Shown here piece after piece: positions 9,416-19,667 of a stretch of DNA of 64,000 nt. Position 1 is the stretch's first letter; each line of letters starts with the position of its first letter. The translations under genes were made by a program, and so were the position numbers. Source of the DNA: Mycoplasmopsis phocirhinis (GTDB lineage: Bacteria; Bacillota_I; Bacilli_A; Mycoplasmatales; Metamycoplasmataceae); contig NZ_CP034841.1 of NCBI RefSeq assembly GCF_004216495.1, forward strand, positions 310,001 through 374,000, given 5' to 3'. Under the pieces are notes generated by a model. That model ran no database searches, had not been told where the DNA came from, and saw only the letters and a list, made by a program, of their open reading frames with translations.

Positions 9416-10272
9416 ATGGAAAAAAAGTAGCGTTAGAATTAACAAACCAATTAAAAAATGAATTTGAGCAAATTTCAATTGAATTAGGTCGCAAACCAGT
9501 TCTAGGTATTGTTCGAATTGGTGATGATATAACAGGTGCTACTGATGTTTATGTCCAAAAAAAAATTGAAAAAGGTGAAGAATTAGGAGTTGATGTTAAA
9601 GTATTTAAATTTGCAGGTGATAAATCACGTTTTAAATTTATTTTAAAACAACTCGATAAAATTAATGATGAAACTGATGGAATTATAGTTCAATTACCAA
9701 TCGGTGGTGAATTATCAATTTATAAACAACCAATTTTAGATTCAATTCGCTTTAATAAAGATGTCGATGGTTTAAGTTCAAGAAATTCGTTTAATTTTTA
9801 CAATAAAACTGATGAATTTAAATTTACGCCAGCAACCGCGCAAGCAATAATTACACTAGTTAATCACTACAATATAGATGTTAAAGACAAAAAAGTAGCA
9901 GTAATTGGTCGTGGAATTTTAGTTGGTAAGCCGGCTGCATCTTTATTTAAAGAAATGGGCGCTCATGTTTCAACCCACAATCGCGAATCAGGTATTAAAG
10001 GAGTTGAAAATGCTGATATTTTAGTCGTTGCTGCTGGAAGCCCTAACCTAATTAGCAAAAAAAATATCAAACAGGGTGCTATTGTTTTTGATGTAGGAGC
10101 TACTTTAATAGAAAAAGATGGTCGCAAAGTTATTTGTGGCGATGTTGATATAGACGATTTAGAAGGTCATATTGAAGCAATAGCGCCTGCAAGAGGAGGT
10201 GTTGGACCTTTAACAGTGGTTTCATTATTTCAAAACCTATTAGAAGCACTTAAAAATAATAATAAAATTTAA
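9403..10272 (+). CDS. folD: Bifunctional methylenetetrahydrofolate dehydrogenase/cyclohydrolase
   Basis: FolD interconverts 5,10-methylene- and 10-formyl-tetrahydrofolate for one-carbon supply. The 289 residues match the family length. Seen: GDDITGATDVYVQKK with the catalytic Lys region, IIVQLPIGGEL, DVDGLSSRN, the NADP motif VIGRGILVGKPAA, and APARGGVGPLTV. It is divergent: the usual PCTP is PATA and GRSxxVGKP is GRGILVGKP. The ribosome site AAGGAGG lies inside the 3' end of valS, and the ATG at 9403 overlaps valS. Confidence 0.92.
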   Translation: MKILDGKKVALELTNQLKNEFEQISIELGRKPVLGIVRIGDDITGATDVYVQKKIEKGEELGVDVKVFKFAGDKSRFKFILKQLDKINDETDGIIVQLPIGGELSIYKQPILDSIRFNKDVDGLSSRNSFNFYNKTDEFKFTPATAQAIITLVNHYNIDVKDKKVAVIGRGILVGKPAASLFKEMGAHVSTHNRESGIKGVENADILVVAAGSPNLISKKNIKQGAIVFDVGATLIEKDGRKVICGDVDIDDLEGHIEAIAPARGGVGPLTVVSLFQNLLEALKNNNKI

Positions 10273-10351
10273 TATATTTTGTACATGAAATCATTAACAT
10301 CATAATCCTAAGATGTTGTAAAATATTAATTAAATTATTCAAGGAGACAAA

Positions 10352-11344
10352 ATGAAATTTACAGATTTAATTCAAAGTAATATTGCTCAAATTAAACAAA
10401 AAAAACGTATTGTTTTAGTTGATGGCGATGACCAAAGAGCAATTGAAGCTGCTAAAATTTTAGAACAATACAAAAATTTAGAAGTTATTTTGTTATTAGA
10501 AAAAGAACAAAATATTGAAACAAACGCAACATTGTTAAATATGAATAAAGATGAAGCAAAAAAATTGCAATTTGCTCAAATGTTATTTCAACAACGAGAA
10601 GCAGCTGCTAAAGCAAAAGGTAAAGAAAACAAAGACACATTAGAATCTATTCAAAAAGCAATGCAACAAAGACCATTTTACGCAATGATGATGCTTGAAA
10701 CCGGTGAAGTTGATGGAGTTGTTGGTGGTTTGATTTATTCAACCGCGGATATGCTGAAAGCTGCTTTTAAAGTTATTGGCCCTTCAAAAGGTATTAAAAC
10801 AATTAGTTCAGTAATGATAATGCACAAAGACGAAAACACTTTATTTTTCAGTGATATTTCAGTTAATCCTAAACCAGATCAAAGTGCCCTAACAGATATT
10901 GGTTTAAATGCTGCTCAATTTGTTAATGGATTTGGAATAGAACCCAAAGTTGCTTTTTTAAGTTTTTCAACAAATTTTAGTGCTAAAACACCAGAAACCG
11001 AAATGGTTCATAACGCAACTGTTGATTTCAACCAAAAATACAATGGTGTAAAAGCAATTGGAGAAGTGCAATTAGATGCTGCGTTAGATTTAAATGTAAG
11101 AAAAGCGAAATATCCTATCGAATCATACAACCAACCAGCAAACACTTTAATTTTTCCAAATTTAGAAGCTGGAAATATTGGATATAAATTAACGCAACGT
11201 TTAGCAGATTATGGTGCTATTGGTCCAATTATAGTTGGAACTAAAAAACCAGTTAATGATTTATCAAGAGGTGCGAAAGTAAACGATGTAGTTAATACAG
11301 TTTTAATCACAATGATACAAAGTCAAGGAGCAAAAAATGAGTAA
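10352..11344 (+). CDS. pta: Phosphate acetyltransferase
   Basis: Converts acetyl-CoA and phosphate to acetyl phosphate. The 330 residues match the short Pta/EutD form lacking the N-terminal P-loop domain. Family motifs include LETGEVDGVVGGLIYSTADM, FLSFSTNFSAKT, GEVQLDAALD and LIFPNLEAGNIGYKL. An AAGGAGA site precedes the ATG. Its last codons overlap ackA by 8 bases (ATGAGTAA), so the acetyl-phosphate ATP branch is co-translated. Confidence 0.95.
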   Translation: MKFTDLIQSNIAQIKQKKRIVLVDGDDQRAIEAAKILEQYKNLEVILLLEKEQNIETNATLLNMNKDEAKKLQFAQMLFQQREAAAKAKGKENKDTLESIQKAMQQRPFYAMMMLETGEVDGVVGGLIYSTADMLKAAFKVIGPSKGIKTISSVMIMHKDENTLFFSDISVNPKPDQSALTDIGLNAAQFVNGFGIEPKVAFLSFSTNFSAKTPETEMVHNATVDFNQKYNGVKAIGEVQLDAALDLNVRKAKYPIESYNQPANTLIFPNLEAGNIGYKLTQRLADYGAIGPIIVGTKKPVNDLSRGAKVNDVVNTVLITMIQSQGAKNE

Positions 11345-12524
11345 TAAAATTTTAGTTATCAATGCTGGTTCAAGTTCAATTAAATTACAATTATTTGAAA
11401 AAAATTCAATGAATGTTATAGCGAACGGTTTAGCCGAAAGAATTACATTAGATGATGGTGTAATTACAATTAAAGCAAACGAACAAAAATACATAAAAAA
11501 TGTATCGATGCCAGATCACGAAGTAGCGGCTCAAAACATTTTATCTTTACTTTCAGAATCAAAAATTATTGAGGATGTAAAAGAAATTGAAATTATAGGT
11601 TTTAGAGTTGTACATGGTGGAACTTATTTCACAAAATCAAGTGCTATTGACGATGAAGTAATTAAGGCAATTGAAAAATGTTCAGATTACGCACCATTAC
11701 ATAACCCTGGTGCTTTACAAGCAATTTATGCCTTTAAAAAAGTAATGCCACATGCTAAACTTTCAGCAGAATTCGATACAGCATTTCACACAAGTATACC
11801 CGATGTAAATGCAATTTATCCAATTCCATACGAATGAAGTGAAAAATTTGGTATTCGTCGTTTTGGTTTCCACGGAATTTCGCACCAATTTATCAATCAA
11901 ACAATGCAAAAAATTTTAAATAAATCTTCAATTAATATTGTTAACGCACACATTGGCAATGGCGCTAGCATTTGTGCGATAAAAAATTCAAAATCATTTG
12001 ATACCACTATGGGTCTAACTCCTTTAGCTGGTGTTATGATGGGTACAAGATCAGGTGATATTGATCCAGCTTTAATTGAATTTTTAAGTGAACATTTAAA
12101 CACAAACGCTAAAGATATTACACAAACTTTAAACAAAAAATCAGGATTATTAGGTGTTTCTGGAGTATCTTCAGATATGCGTGATATTGAAGAAGCAATT
12201 AGTCAAGGAAATAAAAAAGCAATTTTTGCTGAAGAATTATATATACAAAAAATTGTTGATTACATTGCAAATTATGCTAACAAAATTGAAAATGTAGATG
12301 CTATTGTATTTACTGCTGGTGTAGGAGAAAATTCACCAAGATTGCGTCAAGCTGTTGTGGATAAATTACATTTTGCAAAAATAAAATTAGACACACAAGC
12401 AAACAATGCCAAAGTAGGAGAATATGCTTTAATTTCTACACCTGATAGCGCTATTAAAGTATATGTGGTACGCACTAACGAAGAACTTTTAATTGCACAA
12501 AATGCCTTAAAACTTTTCAGCTAA
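11337..12524 (+). CDS. ackA: Acetate kinase
   Basis: Makes ATP and acetate from acetyl phosphate, the last step of substrate-level phosphorylation here. It has 395 residues, normal length, with an in-frame TGA(Trp) at 11835-11837. Visible ASKHA-fold motifs: VINAGSSSIKLQLF, FRVVHGG, FDTAFHTSIP, RRFGFHGISH, NAHIGNGAS, TMGLTPLAGVMMGTRSGD and FTAGVGENS. The start overlaps pta and the stop overlaps coaD in TAATG. Confidence 0.96.
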
Positions 12525-12949
12525 TGAAAAAAGCAATTTATGCTGGTTCATTTGATCCTCTACATGATGGACACAAAGCAGTAATTCAAAAAGCACTAAA
12601 ATTAATTGATGAATTAACAATTGTTGTTTCTAATAACCCTGACAAAAATAATTTACAAGGTATTGAACAACGATATTCAAAAATTAAACAATATTATGCC
12701 AATGATGCTCGCATCAAGGTAATTGTTAACAAAAATGAATTAATTGCTCATATAGCAGCAAAACTAGGCATAAATTTTTTAATTCGTTCAGCCCGTAACG
12801 ATATTGATTACAAAACAGAATTAGATATTGCTGCTGGTAATAATCAAGTTAAGGGTGACCTAGAAACAATTCTAATTATTCCTGATTATAAAATGATTGG
12901 AATAAGTTCAACTTTAATTAGACACCAAAAAGCAATCAAAAAGGATTAA
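12524..12949 (+). CDS. coaD: Phosphopantetheine adenylyltransferase
   Basis: Transfers AMP to 4'-phosphopantetheine, the penultimate step of coenzyme A synthesis. The protein is 141 residues. The nucleotidyltransferase motif GSFDPLHDGH is at residues 8-17; IRSARNDIDYKTEL and the ISSTLIR motif are also typical. It is slightly shorter than the usual 155-165 residues at the C-terminus. It is coupled to ackA by a one-base overlap, linking CoA supply with acetyl-CoA use. Confidence 0.93.
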   Translation: MKKAIYAGSFDPLHDGHKAVIQKALKLIDELTIVVSNNPDKNNLQGIEQRYSKIKQYYANDARIKVIVNKNELIAHIAAKLGINFLIRSARNDIDYKTELDIAAGNNQVKGDLETILIIPDYKMIGISSTLIRHQKAIKKD

Positions 12950-12950
12950 A

Positions 12951-13532
12951 ATGTGAAAATTTGTTAAAAGTGCGTTAGATAAAAATAGTTGAATTGACAC
13001 TAACGGCAATATTCAAGTTATTTTTTGAGGACGTTCTAATGTTGGTAAATCTTCACTTTTAAACGCTATAACAAATCAAAAAATATCATTTGTATCTAAA
13101 ACCCCAGGACGCACGCAATTAATCAATTATTTTACTGATTTAAACAATAAATTTATTGTTGATTTGCCTGGTTATGGTTACGCAACAATGAGTAAGCAAA
13201 AACAACAACAAATGCTAAATTCAATTAAGCAATATTTAGAATTTGAACCAAATCCTAAACATCTTTTTATCTTGCTTGATTCCCGGAGCGGGATTACAAA
13301 ACTTGATCATGAAATTATTGATTTTATCACACATTTAGGCTTAAGTTTTTCTTTAGTTTACACAAAAATAGACAAATTAAACCAAAAAGATAAATCAGCT
13401 TTAATTAAAAAACACGCTGAACAAATTCAAAATTACAAATTTAATTCAGAGACTTTTTTAGTTTCAGCCCACAAAAAAATTAATTTAGATGAATTAGTTG
13501 AATATATAGATAAAATTCTTTATCAACCATAA
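12951..13532 (+). CDS. engB: Ribosome-biogenesis GTPase YsxC/EngB
   Basis: A 193-residue GTPase involved in 50S subunit assembly. The start ATG is at 12951, one base after the coaD stop; the N-terminus MWKFVKSALDKNSWID contains TGA-coded Trp. G motifs are complete: G1 GRSNVGKSS, G2 Thr region KTPGRTQ, G3 DLPGYGYA, G4 TKIDK, G5 SAHK. Confidence 0.94.
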
Positions 13533-13557
13533 CCAAAATTAAACTAGGAGTTGACTT

Positions 13558-15129
13558 ATGAAAAAAAACAAAAAATTTTTAACTGGTCTTTTAGCAACTA
13601 CAATTATTAGCGCAGCAGCAATTACAATTACAACAGTTGCGATGAACGCTTATAATCCTCAAACAAGTGCTGAAAAAAGAATTGCCAATTATGAATTTTA
13701 CGTCGGCCAAGATTTCGCAAAACAAATTCAAAATCATTTTCCTAGCGAATATGCTTTTGCCTCGTACAATGATTTTCGAGCAACTCGTAGTGCAGATGAT
13801 AATGTCTTATTTCAGCCTGAATTAAAAAATTCATCTAATTATGCGAATCAATTTTGACCATATCAATTAGAAATTAGTTATGATAACGAAAAGTCAAATG
13901 TTGATGAATTCAAAAGAAGACAAGAACAAAAATTATTTTATTTGCGAAATTCTAAATCAAGTGCTCCTATTGATGTATTAAAAGCTACTCACAATATATA
14001 TTATCATTCTTATGCCAACGATTTTACAGGCGAATTATTTTTATCAGTTTTGCTCGAAGATAAAAACCCTAGTTCAAAAAGCGAACAAGAGCTTTTAAAT
14101 AAATCTACTAGTGACACAATTCGCATCGACTCATGAAAATCAAAAGTTTTTAAAATTGGTGGTTTTAAAAAAATAAAACAAGAAAGCACAAATCCAATAA
14201 CGTATAACACTCAAGATTTATTAACTTCGAAAACAACACTTAATTCAACTTTAACACCTTCATTTAAAATTTCAGAAACTAATACTTTAAATGATATTTT
14301 TCGCGATAAAAAATATACATTAAACGGCAAAGACATTGCTGTAAACGCAGTGCACGATTTAATTGATAATAACATTTTAGCTAGCGAGCCAAATTTTGAT
14401 AAAGAGCAAATTAGCAAAAATGAAATTTTAACCAAGAATTTATTCAGTATAGAAAACATCAATTCATATAACAATTCGTTTAAAATCAATTGAAATAAAC
14501 CCGTATGATTTAGCAAAAACAAAAATAACGTCAACGAAATTAATATTAATTATTACGTAACTCGCAAAATACCAGCTGCTAAAATTGGTAATTTAAACAG
14601 CTTAGCTCGAAGCCAAAGTGTTGAAATTGAGCAACAATTTAGTCAAAAAATTTATCTAAATTATTTTAATTTAGAAAAAATAGCAAAACAATTTGTGCAA
14701 ATAATTGGCAAAAAAGGTGTTCCTCTAAATCAATACACACAATCTGGCCAAAATGCTCTTAATTTCCATCGTTCTTCAAGCGCGCTTGAACCAAACTCAA
14801 ATAATGGCTATTTTACTGAGTTAAACTTAAAATTTAGCGATGATGCGTCAATATCTAGAATCACAAATAACGAAACATTTAGTGAATATGAGTCAAATAT
14901 TGCTAACTATACACTCTCATATCAATTAAATAATTTTAGAAAACCTAAAAATGATAAAAATGTTCAAAATACTCCTTTTGTAGGCGAGCAACAAAATACG
15001 GCAATTACTTTTTCATTTGAACTTAAATTAAATAATACTGATCAAGAATATGGAATTAACACATATTACGGTACATTTGTTTTAGATGGTTTTAAAGATA
15101 TTAACACAGCAACCACAACATCTAGCTAG
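13558..15129 (+). CDS. Anchored or secreted surface protein, unknown function
   Basis: A 523-residue protein with several TGA(Trp) codons. Residues 1-7 are Lys-rich and 8-30 hydrophobic (LLATTIISAAAITIT), a signal peptide or signal anchor; no Cys follows, so it is not a lipoprotein. The rest is polar, rich in Asn/Ser/Lys, with no repeat, protease or adhesin motif that I recognise. It has its own ribosome site (TAGGAG) and starts 25 bases after engB; it ends at a terminator that overlaps its stop codon. Extracellular location is inferred. Confidence 0.75.
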
Positions 15130-15142
15130 TGCTAGATTTTTT
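15120..15142 (+). terminator. Terminator overlapping the stop codon
   Basis: Stem TCTAGC-tagt-GCTAGA followed by six T. The last sense codons and the TAG stop (15127-15129) form the 5' arm and loop. Confidence 0.75.
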
Positions 15143-15272
15143 GTTTGGATTTAATTCACGCGAAATAATGTTTAAGGAATATATTCCATTAAATTTGCAA
15201 CTAAATCAATATTTAACCAAAGCCAAAAAAATAAATAATTTACAATTTGTATATTAAAAATAAGGAGAAAAG

Positions 15273-16712
15273 ATGAAATTAGATAATCATAAAGAGAAAT
15301 TAACCATAACCGTTGGTCCATCAATAACTACATTAGAAATGATGAAAAATGTTATAAAAGCAGGGGCAACTGTAATTAGAGCAAATTTTAGCCATGGAAG
15401 CATTGAAGAACAGCGAATAAAATTTGATTTAGCAAGGCAAGCTGCCCACGATTTAGGAGTTAATATATCTTTATTACTGGACACAAAAGGGCCTGAAATC
15501 AGAGTTGGTAAAATCAAAAATGGAGCAGTATTGATTGAACAAAACCAAGAATTAAAAATTATTAGTACTCCACAAGCATACCAAAATCTAGAAGGTAACC
15601 AAAACCAAGTTAGCGTTGCTTATGACATGAGTGTTGATTTAAAAGTTGGAGACAAAGTTTTATTCGATGATGGTAAATTAAGTTCAAATGTAACTCAAAT
15701 AAATCCTGGCGAAATAATTGTCAAAACTTTAAATTCACATATTTTAAAAACAAATAAACGAATTAATTTACCAAATGTAGATTTTTCATTACCCTTTTTA
15801 AGCGATAAAGATATAAACGATATCAAATTCGGTATTGAATATGGTGTTGATTTTATTGCCGCGTCCTTTGTTAATAGTGCCAAAAATGTAAATGAATTAA
15901 GGGAATTATTGAACAATAACGGTGGCGAACAAATTCAAATTATTTCTAAAATTGAAAGTCAAATTGCTATTAATAATATTGATGAAATTATTGAGGCTAG
16001 TGATGGAATTATGATAGCTCGAGGTGATTTAGGTCTTGAAATTCCATATTATGAAGTTCCTTATTGACAACAACAAATTATTGATAAATGCCGTCAAATT
16101 GGTAAGATTGTAATAGTAGCTACTCAAATGTTAGATTCATTAGAAAATAATCCACAACCTACTCGTGCTGAAGTTAGCGATGTTTATTGAGCAACTTCAT
16201 ACGGAGCTGATTCAACTATGCTCTCAAACGAAACTGCAGCAGGTAAATATCCTGTACGAGCTGTTGAAGTAATGCGTACTATTAATCAACAAGCGGAAAA
16301 TGATTATTATGCTAGTTCATTCTATACTAATTGAGTTAATTATTTACTTAATAAATTAGATATGGACAATGAGCAAAATATTTTAATTTCCAAAATAGTA
16401 AAAGCAGTACAAAACGGTGACTATAAATACACATTCGTAGTTACAAAAAATCCAATATTACTGAATAAACTTTCACAATTTAGATTAAATACAGTTTTTA
16501 TTGGTATTTTACCTAATGATAAAATGCAATACGGTTTTGGAGCTACATCAGGAGTAAAAATTGTTTTTAATTCAGCTAAATGATATAAACAAATTATCAA
16601 TGACGAAACAAAAATAAGCGAACTAGAACAAATGGTAGAATTTCAAAAAGATGATAAATATGCTTTAGTTCTTGAAAATGAATTAAAATACAAAAAATTT
16701 AGTAAATATTAA
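15273..16712 (+). CDS. pyk: Pyruvate kinase
   Basis: Makes pyruvate and ATP from phosphoenolpyruvate. It has 479 residues with multiple TGA(Trp). Motifs: TKGPEIRVG, the catalytic Lys region [21 protein letters not shown] (metal-binding Glu/Asp), ATQMLDSL with PTRAEVSDV, and [15 protein letters not shown]. The C-terminal allosteric domain is present. TAAGGAG lies at good spacing before the ATG. It feeds the Pta-AckA branch encoded 3 kb upstream. Confidence 0.95.
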
Positions 16713-16755
16713 ATAAAACACTCCCTTAATAAATTAATTTCCTTAAATTTAAACA

Positions 16756-17589
16756 ATGAACAATAATTTTACCCAATTAATTAAAAATGAAATATTAAAC
16801 AAAAAGAAAAAGAAAAATGAAATCATTGAATTTTTGCGTGGTTTTATTTTTGCTAATGCTGTGATAGAAGAAAAAATACGACTTAAAATCAGCAATCAAA
16901 TTACGCGAGATAAAATTATTAAATTATTGCAAACAGTTAAAATTGAATATTATTTAAAACAAAATAGTGTTATTTTTTTAAATAAAGAAGATTTTGATTT
17001 GGACTTAATTTTTTTAATACCTAATTGTTTTTTTGCAGGTGTTTTTATTGGTGGGGGAACAATTAGTAGTCTAGAGCGCTCTTCATATCATTTGCAACTA
17101 AGTTCTAATTACGAACATTTTGTCGATGCTTTTAAAACAAAACTAAATGAATATGAATTTGGTTTTCAAAAAATAAAACACCAAGGTAAATATTTAATTT
17201 ATATCAAAAAATATGAAAAAATTTCGGACTTTTTAAAAGCAATCGAAGCAATTAATTCAATGTTTGCATTTGAAGATTCGCGAATAAAGCGCGATTTTGA
17301 TAACTCAATGAACAGAATAAATAATGTTGACGTTGCAAATATTAAAAAAATTGTTTCAGCTAATCAAAAACATATACAAAATATAAATTATATTATTCAA
17401 CACAATTTAGAGTATTTTTTCAATGAAAACCAATTAAATCTCTTTAAATTACTATTACAAAATCCTCAAGAAAGTTTAACAAGTTTAACAATTTTATTTA
17501 CTTCACAATTTAATATACATATTTCCAAAAGCGGTGTTAATCATTGACTAAAAAAATTACAAAAAATAGTAGCACAACACAATTTTTAA
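16756..17589 (+). CDS. whiA: WhiA-type DNA-binding protein
   Basis: A 277-residue homologue of WhiA/DUF199, which joins a LAGLIDADG-homing-endonuclease-like fold to a C-terminal helix-turn-helix. Seen: FLRGFIFANAV, CFFAGVFIGGGTIS with SSYHLQLSS, and RINNVDVANIKKIVSANQKH, the best conserved WhiA block. The C-terminus contains ISKSGVNHW, the recognition-helix region, and a TGA(Trp). In other Gram-positives it acts in cell-cycle or metabolic regulation; its mycoplasma role is not known to me. No clear Shine-Dalgarno precedes the ATG. Confidence 0.88.
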
Positions 17590-17628
17590 AAACGATATTG
17601 TCTTAAGCAAACTAAACATAATAAGTGG

Positions 17629-17634
17629 TACAAT
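17629..17634 (+). promoter_or_regulatory. Extended -10 promoter of the permease-lipoprotein-ZIP operon
   Basis: AGTGGTACAAT: TACAAT at 17629-17634 with TGG in front, 39 bases before the OppB-like ATG. No other promoter is evident up to the terminator at 25257-25281. Confidence 0.5.
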
Positions 17635-17673
17635 AAATATAAATTAGATTTAATTAAATCGTAGAACGGATAT

Positions 17674-18588
17674 ATGAAATTTTTTAATTATTTAAAATAT
17701 TTGCTAAAAAATATACTAATTAATTTTTTGATAATAATCGTTGTTATATTTCTACTACACTTAACATTTAGTTCAATATTAATTAAAGAACATAATATAA
17801 AGCAAAGTCTAAAATATATAAATAATATATTGATGTTTCAATATGGTTATATAGAAAATGTGTTAAATATTAACGTTAGTACTCTCTATTTTTCCTATTT
17901 TAATAATACTGTGATTTTAGTTTCGTCAAGTTTTATTATAAGTTTTATTGTTGGTTTTTATTTAGCATATTTGTTAGCACACAAAAATAAAACTATTTCA
18001 ATTAAATCAATCAATATTTTAATTTTTATATTTAGTTCAATACCAGTTTTTATTTTAGGGCCACTAGCAATAATTTTTAACAAAACACTCAATTTACCAA
18101 CAGTATATATAGATACATATTTAGGTAGTTATTGACAAAGTTTTTTATCTATTTTCACGCCTATATTAGTTTTGTCACTAGTAATTATTCCTTTAGTAAT
18201 TGGTTTTAATTACCCAATTTTAAAACAAATAACACAAAGTGAATACTACTCATGAGCTAAAGCGAATGGTTTTTCAAAAAATAAAATATTTTGGAGTGTC
18301 ATTGTTAGAAATTGAATTAGTGCTGGATTATCAAAACTTGTTTTTATATACATTTATTTAATCACCTATTCAATGATTATCGAAAGATTTTTTTATATTC
18401 CTGGACAATCATTTATTTTTCAATATTTAAACAATCCTCAATATTTAAATTTATTAATGTATTCGATTTTATTGAATATTACTTTAATATTTTCTATCAA
18501 ATCTTTAACAGATTTAATAATTTACATTTTAGATATAAAAAAAATGTATACGTTTGTTAAGATAGGAGTTTATAAATGAAACAAATAA
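17674..18588 (+). CDS. OppB/DppB-like ABC permease
   Basis: A 304-residue integral membrane protein with about six hydrophobic segments (around residues 10-33, 83-104, 112-132, 160-182, 228-245, 262-285). The cytoplasmic EAA-type loop that docks the ATPase is recognisable as YYSWAKANGFSKNKIFW. It resembles the first permease of peptide/nickel-type importers but is strongly divergent. The codon after VYK is TGA(Trp), so the true stop is TAA 18586-18588; the gene overlaps the next by 13 bases. No ATPase gene is next to it. Confidence 0.75.
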
Positions 18589-19667
18589 ATGATTTTAGAT
18601 TTAAAAAAAATGTTTTGCTACGTGCTGAAATATTAAACGCACAAAGTGCATTTAAAAGATTTAGTCAAAAATTTTTTAATTCAAAAATAGCAATATTTAG
18701 TTTCGTTGCTCTAATTGTAATTTTATTAAGTACTTTTTTTTCTTTTGTTTTTTATAAACACAAACCAGATCAAGCCATCAACAACTCCTTTGCTTTAAAT
18801 ACTGAACTACCTTCAAGTTTAAATGGTTTTAAACATATAATTTTACCTGAAAGTGACGAATTAAATGTCTATCGTGATTTTGCCAAGCAATTTCCAAAAT
18901 CAGTCTTTATTCAACGAATAATAGATGATAATGACGGTTTAATTAATTACAGTGTAAAATTTAACGCTTATCAAATATTTAATGATAATAACATATATCT
19001 TTTAGGCACAAATTCACAAGGAATTGACATCTATGCCAGAATTATTTATTCTTTTGCTAATTTACTTTTAATTTCAACTTTATCTGTATTAATTTCAATA
19101 TTTTTATCAATATTTATTGGCGGATTAATCGCAACACATTTTAAAAAGGAAATAGCAAAAATATTCGACAAAATTTTTACAACTTTTGCTCTTATACCAT
19201 ACATCTTATTCTCATTATTTTTGTTTTTAGTTCTAGACCCTAATATAATTAATTCAATTGTAATTTTTAGCACTATTTCAACTATTTCACTTTCAATAAC
19301 TGCTTATCAAAAAAGCGTTCAAATTTTACAAAACGAATTCATCAATGCAGAAAAAGCAATTGGCTTTAGTCAGTGACATATATTTTCAAAAACTTTAATA
19401 AAACCTTTATTTTTCAATATTTTAATTCTAGCTATTGAACAAATATCTTTAACTTTTATTTCTTATTCAGCTATCTCAATTTTTAATTTAAATAAAACTA
19501 AATTGTTACTGGGACTTATAATTTTAGAGGCTTTAAATCTTTTTGAAATTAACCCTTCATATATCATTACAATCTCTTTATTAATTACTATATATATCTT
19601 TAGCTTAAAAAATATAGCTTTTGAACTAAATAGAGCATACATCAACCAAAGAGGTGAAAATGCGTAA
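18576..19667 (+). CDS. OppC/DppC-like ABC permease
   Basis: A 363-residue second permease. The N-terminal TM (about 40-60) is followed by a long extracytoplasmic loop, then four or five TMs between 160 and 346. The EAA loop is FINAEKAIGFSQWHIFSK, close to the OppC pattern. A GTNSQGIDIYARIIY block matches the conserved GTDxxGRDxxSR segment that precedes the permease core in OppC. The start at 18576 has GATAGGAG upstream. The end overlaps the following lipoprotein start by 8 bases. Confidence 0.78.

Noticed and set aside
13558-15129. Lipoprotein
   Set aside because: The signal region has no Cys after the hydrophobic core.
19654-19659. GTG start two codons before the lipoprotein ATG
   Set aside because: It overlaps the only ribosome-site-like GAGGTG; ATG 19660 gives a normal signal peptide.
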